From: Phoronis australis
Lineage: Eukaryota > Phoronida > Phoronidae
Assembly (NCBI GenBank): GCA_002633005.1
Contig: NMRA01000048.1
Location: forward strand, 1 to 64,000
DNA length: 64,000 nucleotides
Direction: 5' to 3'
The notes under the pieces are model-generated. The model had not been told where the DNA came from and did no database searches. It saw nothing but the letters and a program-made list of their open reading frames with translations. Below, piece by piece: positions 48,201 to 60,200 of this stretch. Within the stretch, counting starts at the first letter, position 1. Each line of letters opens with the position of its first letter. A program made the translations under genes and the position numbers.

Positions 48201-51200
48201 AAAGAGCAGTACTGGAGGCTAGTGAACTTCTACAAGGAAAGTGGAGACACCGCAACACTCCCGTTCTTGGCAGCTCCCTAGACGTAACTAACTACACCTT
48301 GGCTACCGAGATAAACGAGGGCAAGTCGGCACTTTCAGAAATTGGACTGAATGCCCGCATTGTTCGTAACATGTTCCCCAATACACAGATCGCAGATCAC
48401 ATTCATAAAATTTTAAAGTTGCATATTGGAAAACCAGATGATAATTTAGAAAAGTAACAGCTTTTTGAGATTGTATCTACAAGGTACCTAAACTACACGG
48501 TCAACGGACTCATAAACACGGGCACGGACGCATGAACACAACTCACGGACCTGCAAACACCGTCCACTGTCTCACAAACATGGGAACGGACTCACAAAAC
48601 ACGATCCACGCACCCAAATACACGGGACACGGACTCACATTCACGAGGAAACACGGTTAACGGATCGCCAAACACGGGTCACGGACTCATCGGCTTCCTG
48701 GGTCAGCTGACATCTTTATTTTGTCCGTGACCCGTGTTTGGCGGTCCGTTAACCGTGTTTCCTCGTGAATGTGAGTCCGTGTCCCGTGTATTTGGGTGCG
48801 TGGATCGTGTTTTTGAGTCCGTTCCCGTGTTTGTGAGTCAGTGGACGGTGTTTGCAGGTCCGTGAGTCGTGTTTATGAGTCCGTTGACTGTGTAGTTTAG
48901 GTACCTTGATCTAGAACATTTATATCGTGTGAAACTGGTTCATATTATTGGTCCTGTCATTTTCCTATGAATGTACCTTTTTTGCTAAAAAGTGTGGTCA
49001 TGTGACTTAATTATTGGTGGATAGTTATTAGTTAAAAATTGAATTGTAGGGAATTTCTACTCTCAGAAAATATTTTGCCTTTGCTGATTTAAATTATGTA
49101 GTCTTGTAGATAGTTTGCTTATTGTACAAGCTAAGTGAAGATGGATTGAATGCAGTTTTATGAGAGACAAAAGAAGCAGCAGCTGTACTTCAAATCTTTC
49201 TCAATAGATGGCAGGGATGATTGCTGTGTTTTCTCATTTGAACAATAGGTGTCTCTCTATTGAGTTTTGGTCTTATTTGAATCAGAGGGACACTGTGGTT
49301 TCTTCTTGGTTGTTTTCTGAAAGCTACCTACAGTCAAATACACTGATTTAATTAAAATGTGTTTCTAAATTTGGTGCTTCCTTTATCAGTCATGTACTGA
49401 AATAAATTCAGCTTATTTTTGTAAAAATTGATCAGATTGCTAGCTTTTATTGAGTAGTTGTGAGATTGGCAAAACCCTCTGCTAAGTGGGTGCTCCCATG
49501 TGTCTCAAGCCTATTTGTTTTTAGCAAGTGCCTGTAAAAAGTAAACACTGTGATGCCTTTCAAACCTTTTGATTTTCCTTTCTCTTGGTTGTGGCCTGAC
49601 AAGGATTGCTGTCGTACTGTAATGCAAAGTTCTACATTTCTGTGAAATTTATTTTTTACTTTCACCAGTTTTTATTAGGAGTTTTGATTTTTTGCGGAAA
49701 TATTTGTTCAATTTTTTAGAGAAATTTCAATTCATCGGTTTTGTGTAAAATAGTTCTTTTTCAGCAGTAGGCTATATTTAGTCTTTGCGCTTATTCAATC
49801 AGTCAGCTGTCCAATAATTTGAACTTGATGGACCTTCACTTGAGACATGAACCTTTTTATTTTTTCGCCAAACATTCTTCAGAGACCTTTCTGAAAATGT
49901 TGAAAAAGTTTGTTGAATTGTCCGCTCAGTCAAGAATGTTCATGTTTGGAAGTGTGCCAAACACATTTCTAGCTTTTATCCAACATTGTTTCAATGTTCA
50001 GTGCATATTCTGTTGTATGGTATTATAGGGATTGGCCGGTCATGAATTGAGAATATGCTTACCAGCTTTCACCATTGACGAGACCGCAAAAAGGCATTGA
50101 AAAAACTCATTCATGGTGATGCACACTGTTTTTAGAACTGGGCAATACTACCATACTGTTGATTAGCGACCTGTGGATGTTTGATAAGCTATCAATGTAG
50201 GCCACCCCTATCAGTATTTGCACCATTGCTGTTGATTATGAGAGGCTGTGTTATCTTACCCTGAACAAATATTTCCTGAGCCAACCCAACCCACTTGTTT
50301 GATAACTGGTGACATGCTGAAAATAAATTCGGAAATTTGATGTAACCTGTTGGCTTCCCCAGCATCATGGGGGTGTGGTTGTGAAAGGTAGATACGAGCA
50401 CTTACATAAGGCTTTGCTGGTAGCTGTTTACACCATAGTTATCTGATGGAAGTCCAGTGTTCCTTGTGAAATATTAATGTTGGCCCATGGAAAAGTATCC
50501 ACCTGTTTGAATGTCACTGTGTTGTGTAATACAAAGAAACAAATGTGAGATTTTATTGAAAAACAAAAAATGGGTTGTGCCATAGTCTGAAGAGCTTTTA
50601 AACTCATAAAAATGTTAATGTAGTGGTTGCGGGTTTATGCTCGTTTTCGAGCTACTCAATGTTCTCAATCTCAGACAAATCAAACTCCACGAGAATTGGA
50701 AAATTCATGAACATTTTCGAAAGTCTATACCGGTTACAAGGGGGTGTTTGTATATTTAGCCTTAGAAGGAATTAATTAAGCTAGTATCAAAAGTCCAAAA
50801 CGTCCTAATTTGTTTAAGAATGAATAATCTTCTAAATCTTCAAACTTGTTGCATAAGTTTTCAAACTGCTTGAGTTAGCACGTTAAGGTGATATTCAAAC
50901 TCGTTGCTGTGACAAGTGAAAACAGTTTTTGAGAACGCAGCTTGCTGCCACTGAAATTTCCAAATTTTCACTTTTCAAAATTTAGCTTCACAATTTCTCC
51001 TATTCTGCATGCTTTGCTAAACTCGTGGCTTACTCATGAAGATTCGCCAATTTTACACAGAAGTAATTGTAAACATATGCAGCCGATTTCATAAAGGTGG
51101 TTTAACAAAACCAGGTTTAAGACTTAAACCTGGTCTTCCTTAAACCAAGTCTAGTTTTAGACCTAACTTGCATTTCACCAATCTAGTTTAATAGTCTGAA

Positions 51201-54200
51201 AGCCTAGTTTTGTGAGACCGTTGGGAGCCAGTTTAGTAAAACCAGTTTTAAACTATTTAAGCCACCCTGCTGTGTCGATCTGGTTGAACCCAACAAAGAA
51301 ACTGTTGAAGTACTTCAATGAAACCTTGGATCACATGGCTATACAATGGCACACACTAGTAGAACCAGAGCAGACATTTGCTAAAAAGGTCTAAAAGCTT
51401 TTCTCATGAGGAATAATGTAATGTCTGTACCCAAACACACGTACACACATTAAAGTACATGCTTACGATTAGCCGCTACATGAGGAATGTCCAAATTTAT
51501 TTCCGTGCCATTTTAGTGTTTATTTTTTGCGGCCAAGGGGGGGGGCAAGACCCCTTCCTGGCAACATTAAATCAGAAACCAATGGAGGTGGATCGCAGAA
51601 GAACCAGAAGATGCCGTCTTCAGTCAAGCCCGTAGAGCTTAAGACGATGATGTCCTGCTTGAACAGTTGTATTCTGAGGAATGCGCAGGACACCATGCAG
51701 CATGTACTGGTCTACACATAGGCGGATCCAAAGGGTCAAGGGGTCCGAACCCCCTTTTTCCCTTGATTTTAGTGATATCAAATCTATAATTTTCAAATTG
51801 TTAACTTGGTCCCCCTTTGAAAAAGTTCATGACCGACCCCCCCCCCTTAAAAACTGTGGATCCGCCCCTGCTGCGTTTGATCTTGTGTCGTCGTAAAACT
51901 GTCCCTTTTCACTCTAAATCTGCATCGTAAATGCACACTGTGGCATCATTCAGTTGCACCTAAATCACGCAAATCTGTCACATTTAACAGTTAAACCTGG
52001 GTCTGACCAAGTCTCAAGTTAATACTGGTTTAAGATCTTAATACAGGGCTAAAGAAAATAGACCTCGTTGGTGAAATGAAAATTGACTTAGACCAGGCCT
52101 AAACTGGAGTTAAACCAGGTTTTACCAGACGAATGGTCTAAAAGGTAAGCCGCCTTTATGAAATGCAGATTATCTTTAAACATGGTCTATGTCCAGTTTA
52201 AACCAGGTTTAACATAAACCGCCTTTATGAAATCATCTGATGTTTTCATTTTTTCAGAGGCTGTGGTTCCATTGCCACAATTATTCGTATTTTCACCCTC
52301 TGTTTTTCAAAGACTACTTCTGCTCAGTATAAACCTTGATAATAACAAAGGAAAAAACTTAATAGTGATTTTGGTTATATAGAAATAATGTGTTCTATAT
52401 TTGAAGAAACTTTTCCATATTGTTGCTATGTATGCATTATTACCCTTATCAGGTTTTACATTGATGTCCAAAACATGAATGTTTCGTGACATATAAAATG
52501 TAGTAAAATCATCTATGACTGTCGGATCTCTGCAGCTGTCCTGCTGGTTTCATATATTTTCCATAAACACCTTGACAAGTTTGCTGAATGTCTAGCCATA
52601 ATGCATATAGGATCTCTCGTCATCTGATACATACTATGAGATTAATAAGGTTTCAGGCAGAATATGGCTACATCTTGATGACTGAGAAACTATTTTAATT
52701 ACCTAACTGGCAATATTTCTCTGTGAATGTCATGAAATATTAATTTTGCGCATGTTATTAGTTATTATATAGAATGAAGCTCATTATCTTTGTTCCCTTC
52801 TCGTTTTTATCAAATTCTTGGCCTCAAACTTTTCCTCATTGAAAAGTATTGATAAAAACCAACTAAAGTAATTTATGTAAATAACTGTTTTCAATTGGAA
52901 GTAACTCAAATTCGTTTCATCCTCGAAATAGACGCTCTTGTTCTTGTTTTCTGACCATTTTCACTTCCTTGTTGAATGTTTGCCAGACCACTGTAAATAG
53001 CAAGCGCCTGTGGTGGAGTCCTAAAAAAATGAGTTGGTAAACAAGAACGTTGCAAAGCTTTCAGTTTGTGCTCATAATGCATACTCTTGTTCAGCTGGTT
53101 TATTTTTAGACAGTTTTCCACAATAGTTCTCCTGGGAAATGTGATTTTGTTTGTTTGTTTATTTGGAATTTCTCCGCCTATAAACGTCATTGGATTTGTT
53201 GTTAGCAACACATGAGCTCACACTATGCTGTGTGCGTAAGATCCAGTTCCAAGTCAATGACACAAAAGAATGCACCTGAGGTCGTAAAAAACATCCAAGC
53301 GTCGTGTCTGACGTCATTTCCCTCAAAGGAAACCTGATAGCCATAGCTAGCTAGTGGCAATGTAATGTAGTCAACATCTGTTGATTTCAATACATTCAAC
53401 CTCTCACTTCCTAATCTGGATGCTGTGTATTGTCAATTGTATTGGGCCATCACAGGTGACTACTCCTCAAAAGCAGTTCAGATTGTTTTCTCTTCATACT
53501 GGTTATTGAACCAACTGTTTGCCTGTACTGTTACACACAAGCTGTTAGCCCAGTGCTTGATTCATTGGCTGTGTGACCTGTTGGTCACATGATCTGATAA
53601 GGCTGTTACTTGGCTGCACTGAGCTGCTTTGTCAGTCAGTTGTGAATGGAACTCAAGTGGTCAGTGATGTCTCACCACCTGAATGGAGCGAGGAACGAGG
53701 AAATGATGAACCTGACTGGAAGCTGAGCTGTTGTTGATGTAAAAGATATTCTGCTACAGTTTTGTACTCTATTCTTGATTTTGACGTCGTCTTTGTGTTG
53801 AGATTTAGTTGGTTCTTGTGACATTTTTTTCCAAGCCCAGCGTATCTATCCTAATTTGTGGACAACAAGTGTGTGGACTTGCACCTTTAGCCGTGCATTA
53901 TCAGCGGTTGAAACCTTGTCAGGTTGACCTACCTCGAAGACTTGATAAACGTATCAGGCGGTAGTAGATTGTGTTATCAAGACATGGACCCTGCATTCAA
54001 GGAGTAGTTCTCCTTATCTCGGTGACAAGTTGTAACCTGGAGTTAGGAAGTGCGCCACTTCCTAACTGTAGACATTGAAGCTGTTAGTTGCGTCGATGTT
54101 GTGAGATTTTATTTTTATACACCTATCTTGTTCGTGCCAGTATCCTTTCATCATGAAAGACAGTTGTAACCAGTTCCATTGGGGAGTGTTGCCTAGTTGG

Positions 54201-57200
54201 GGCCAAGCCATTTCAACTGCACAGGGGCCAGTTGACCTAAGCGTTCACCGCTTTCCGCAGACACGATGTCCTGTGCCGTTAAGTGCAGGACCACCACCCA
54301 CATTCTTCCAGTGTCCAGAGCCACCACCTGTTGTCCTCGATTTGTCGCTGCCCAACCGACGACGAAACTCTGTTGAACGTGACTCCGGGGAGTGGCATTC
54401 CGACCCACCCCCGCCAAAGTTGCCCCGTTTAGACAAACTGACGATCAATTGCTCAACTGCCAGTTGCCCTCAGAAGCCAGTATTTTCTCTGCAAAGCTCA
54501 AATCCAAGGCCAGTAAAATTTGAATTTGATGCAAATTTATCGACAGTGCCGGATCCTGAAAATCCAAAGCTGTGCGAATCTCTGTCAGTGGAGCCACAGT
54601 CTGCGGCTGGACACCACAAGAAAGCGTTCATGCGTCGATTTTGTAAGTAATGCTGGTGTCATTAAGGTGCAGATATATCTTGTCTATTTTACTCACATTT
54701 CTTGTGAAGAAGTAATTTTAATCGGCATATTTGTAATCACGGCTTTCTCAAGTCTGTGAGCTTGAATAAGAGGTTTAAATTTGTTCATTATATCAATTTA
54801 TTTTCCTGACCTGTCATACACGGTGCTTGCTTGATAGTTTTGAATTTATAAAAGGCATTTCATTTGTTATGCCATTGGCTTTTAAAAATAACTACTGTCA
54901 TGTCTAGTGTCAAGATTTCAGTGTCTTTACTGTCATTACATTCATCAAATTATGGTATTTATGAACCCATAAATATACCGTATAGGTGTAGGTCAGGTCT
55001 AAAATGACCTGATTCTTTCTCATTTGGTGACAGGTTAACAGTGAACAACTGAGTTAACGTGTCTTGGTTTTACATTATTTTAAGAAATGGTGCAAGATCA
55101 AAGTATTTTAAAATATGTTAACACTAGTGAAACCATTTATACTGTACAAAAATCAAGATCATTTTAGTTATTGCGTGTCTGCAACGGGTTTATCCAGGAT
55201 TTCAAAAATAGAGTTCCAAAATGCATTGTCCAAATTCTTAGAGTGTCCATTACCAAAAAACGCGTGACTGCATTTCTGTGACCCCAAGTCAAATTTCTGG
55301 TGATATGTTGCCATGGAGATATGGTTCAGCGTCATTTCTAAACCAGAAAGGTTTCTAAATTCTAGTCTAGGTGTAACTTTTTTGTGACAAAATATTTTTG
55401 CAGTTGTTATTGAATAGGGCTTCTTCATTCAAAACTATTGTTCTTTACCACTGTCGTGTTCAAGGTCAGTGTCCTCCACAGCAGACCATTCACACCCTTC
55501 GTCTTAACGGAACTTACGAAAAATCATGAACATGATTGAAAGTGCATGTCAGTACAATGAGGATTTATAAATTCTTGATTTTATTACATTGAACTGGTCT
55601 CAAGCGTTTGTAACAATTTTGTTGTTTTGCTGAAGAAATGGCTAAATCACAGGATTCTGCCAAGATGGGGCATTCTGAATGGTTTTGAATTTTTGTTTCT
55701 GAAGCAAACAACAAATGACTTTGCATCCAACAAAAAATGTAAGCTTTGCGACACACTGAAAACTCGATTATCCAATTCTGGATCCTAAAGGGATGTGACT
55801 GAATAAGCAATCTGGCTTTATATACCAACTTGATCAAAATCTTATAGCTGTAAAGTTCTAGTAAAAAGCTGTTAATAGAAAAGCAGTTCGCTGTTCAAAC
55901 TGGTGTGAAGCGAGTGTGGCAACGTGAATGTTTTGCGATGCCAGTGAAAATCTAGTAAAATTGTGTTTTGATTGTCTGTATGTCAAAAAGGGGCTAGTTT
56001 TCCTGTGGTCTCCGTTTTACTGAGAAAATCAATTGTAGACTTCTAGGAAATGCTTCGATTGGCATTTCTTTCTATAAATTGTGTTGGCGTGATGTTTCTT
56101 TAAACCAAAGCAAGAAGTTCTAAAATGTCAGTAGTCTATTCTAAATGCCTTGACGGGAAGTTTCTTTCCGTAGCTGCTGTTTGTCTGCAGACTTTGTATT
56201 GTGCAATTGGCCGCTTCTGCGATTTCCTGCCCTAGTAGCCAGCTTCAGGAAATGGCTCGTTCATTTCCACAATTTTCATATCCTCTTGGACCTCTTTGTT
56301 TTGTTATCCTGGCACAGCCATCCACCACAGTAGTGCAATGAAATTTGCTTTCTCTCACCATTTGCTGTGGAAAAATAACGACTCAAAAGAAATCCTGTTT
56401 CTTGTACAATAAGGGTTTCAGTTCTCAGCTAGTCTGTGTATTTTGCAACCAAAGCATATTGTTTGCCTTTTGTATATCCTAGCTGGAGCATTCTTGACCC
56501 TTGCTTTAGAGTATTCAGTGTTAGGGGCTGTCGGTAGATTGTGGAGGCCCTGCGCAGTGGGTTTTTGTTGTATAAAAAGTTGGGCTGGTGGCTAGAATAC
56601 AGGAAATTTAATCTGATGCCTGTGTCATCAGTTGACCACAGATATGAGTAGCATTTCCATTTTAAATTGTCAATTCAACCCATGTTGTTTTCCCTGAAAT
56701 GTTTTGATAGGCTCAGTCATTTTCACCAGGCCTTTTCCTGCTTCTGCACTGTAGTTACTGAAAATTGAACAGGGCTCGTTATAGTTTCGATTATGCTAGG
56801 TTTAATTTTTAAGTTACCTTCATGTAATATAAAAAATGGGTTTAGATAATATATTGACTTCTAGTTCTAATCAAAACAATTCCTTGGTCTTTATTATGAT
56901 GTTGGATTTCAGTTGTTAGAAAAATAACCTCTCACAGTGTGCTTCTATTTATTATAGGTCCATTTAATGTTTAGCCTTGAACCTTGTGTAGCACTGATGT
57001 AATTGTAAGTACAGCAACACCTGTAGCAGTATGTGCACAAAAAGTTTCTCTGCCATTTATCTTGTGCTGCTGTGGCAGCACTTAAGTTGCAAATTATTTC
57101 CTGGATGGCTAAAAATATCTCAGAAGTCTGTGTTCAAATGACGTCAGAACCGCAGCCACAGTGGGATTTTGATGCATCTGTTGTAGAGGAAATTTGAGCT

Positions 57201-60200
57201 TTCTGGGTATTGATGAAAAATGCAGAAAAGTATTTTTAGGTCCAGGGCACCAAGTAGTACGGGTTGGTGGTTTTTTGTTTAAAGTTGCGTCAAACAGGAA
57301 GGCTCATTCCTGTGTAGCCTGTGTCAGTTTTACACACATGGAAATTCCATAAATTTTATTAGCCCTTCAGTGGAACACTACAAGCTCAAAGTTTCCTTAT
57401 GAATTCAACATTTAATTACACATTCTACACATTTCAACCTGGCATCTGTTGTAGGTGAATTTCACATTATTTGTATGGTGGCTAATGTGACATTTCTATT
57501 GTTTAATCTGTGGAAATAAATTAAAAGATAAAGAGAACAATTTTAACATCATCAGCTCCAGAGTGCTTTTTGAACTCATGGTCATTTCGCACAAAACTAA
57601 TTACCAAAACTGTCTTTTTTACAGACCAATAAAGTTACTGCAAATAATGGAAAATTTACCAAAATTTGTTTTATGTCATCTACACAGTTCTTATACTCCT
57701 GGTAGACTTACGTTTTCTAAATCTTTATATTTGTGAAGAAATTTCACACATCAGAATTTCAGTTGTCGGCATGGTGTGCTAAATATCTGAAGAATTAGAA
57801 TTATGATCCTAACCTTCCCTCATACCTAAGTACTGGTAACAAGAATCGTTTCATTTGTGGTTAGGTACGTGATTGAAATGGACAAGCAAAACTTGAAGAG
57901 GCGTAGAACGCGAAAGATTGTTAAAAATATCTTTTAAACAATTCCTGACGAAAGTACCATCCTTCAACGTCTAGTACAGAGGTATTTACTTACCGTGGTG
58001 AGGAAATTTCCACAAAAAATCTCAAATTTCACGATTTTGAAATACACGCAAAGGAAAAACTCAGTGGTTACCACAGAGTTTGTAATCTCCCTTCCTTTTA
58101 TGATAAATGCGCACATACACTCATAGTCAGTTGCCTGATGTCTGTCCAGGTCAAAGTTCACATTTTCCATATGCGGGAAATATGCTACATCTGTGTCTTG
58201 CAATATAAGGAGTTGTGCTTTGCCTTGCGAGAGAAAAATTGACGAAGTGGTGATCAGGTTGAATTCTGTTTCAGTGGCAGAGAACTACTTTCAATATTGC
58301 CATTTAGTCTGTTTATCGCTTTCCTGGCCTCTTTAATATTTAATCTAAAATACCATTTTAGTTAATAATGAGGGTATCTTGTAAGGAGACTTTCGTCTAA
58401 ATTTGTCTGACTTTGTCGAAGTTATGGCAGAAACTATGAGAAAAACCAGCTGAAATATTACCAAATCCTTTCAAATTTGACCAGAAAATCTGTCTGTAAT
58501 TTCACCGATTTTCACCAACGAGGCAATATTTTTTTTTAACTAGTGTAGACACAGTGGCTTAGTAATGACTTATTTAAGTAGACCAATGATGGTCATACAT
58601 GTACCCCTACATACGATCAATTTCATTATTTTACATACATGCTTTGTTCTTCTTAACGACCAACACGTGCATCTCGAGTTGTTACTGTTTACTTGCAATA
58701 TACTGGTATGCTGGTTTGCAATTCAAAAGCCTTAAAAGGAGTCTCAAAACCACAGCTCGCATAAAAAGCTTATGGGGGAGGGGCGTAAGTTGTGGTCTTT
58801 GTCCACTGTAAAGATCTGTTTTCATCATACCTGATTGTTGTTTTTGGTTTTGTAAACAACTGAATCACCAGTGCCAATCCTATTTGTATTGACTGTGGTT
58901 CATTTGTCTTTGCCTGTTGTCTGCTGGAAGTCATGGCAGTTGGAACATTGGCGTGCGCTAATATCTTGTAAAAATCATTTCACTTCACTTTTTCACGCCC
59001 TCTATTGAGTGCTATGGGAGTTGTTTTCAAAGGTCATATACAACATTTTTGTGTCCCTGTTAAAGACATGGAATGAAACTTGTGCAAGAAGCTCTGCTCT
59101 CCCAGTGCTGTGTTGGTAAAGGAAATGCCTGGCTGGCTGGCTGCGACCAGTTATGCAACATAGGAAATGTACTCTTGTTGAGTGTACCATTGTTCAGGTT
59201 TCTGTACCAGGAAATGTTTTCTGAAGTTCCTTGTCAATACCCTGGTCAGGTGTTATGTAATAGGCAGCCAGTTGTTATTGTGAGTAGCTGGACCATTAAC
59301 AACCTTTCTGACCTGGTACAGCCTTGTTGGACATGAGAGCTTCATTGAACTGTGTGATGTGCCCAGAGAAAGGGCTCCCTACCCCTGCAGTGGCATATAT
59401 AGTGCATTGTATATATAGTGCATTGTATATATAGTGCATTGTATATATAGTGCATTGTCAGTCACAGTACACATACACATTAGTTAATGCCTTTGTGAGC
59501 ATAATTTGTAGAAGTGATTCAGGAAATAAATGCATTTCTGAGTATATTAGTATTCCTTTATTTGGAGCACAAATGGCAGACAAATGAATGTTATTTCCTC
59601 ATTTTTTTGATAAGTTATGAATTAGTGGTTATTGTTTCCAACGATAGATATTATCAAAACAATATTGTGACGCATTTTATGCATTTGTAACAACGACATA
59701 AAATGTTCTTGAAAAAGGAAATAAGTCAATTTCATCAATTAGTCTCAAATTGATGCGATTTTATAATATCAGTATTTTTTGTTAAACTTTAGAGGGCGCT
59801 TTGTTAAGGTAATTGATTGAATGCGAGTTGCCCATCTTGTTGTCGTTAGATATTGTGCATCTTAAGAGACTTACAATGTGAAGATAAGATGTCTTCTTCC
59901 CAAATGCAAGGCCTAAAACAGCATAGTTGGTTCCAGTCTATACCCAGACTCACTTTAAACTGAAGCCATTCTACTATCTTAAAAAAAATGTGCCTCTGAA
60001 ATTTTTTTAAGGTTATATAGAACGCTAGAAATTATTCCAAGTTAAGCTACCTTCGAAACATGTATCTCAGAAATGGCTGATTGTGTTCATATGAAGACTT
60101 CAGATACTAGGCTCTATGCACTGTTCTTCCAAACATAAAAGTTAGGAATTGTTTTTAAGATGTTCCTCTTTTGCATGAACTGATGGGCCATCAGAAAAAC

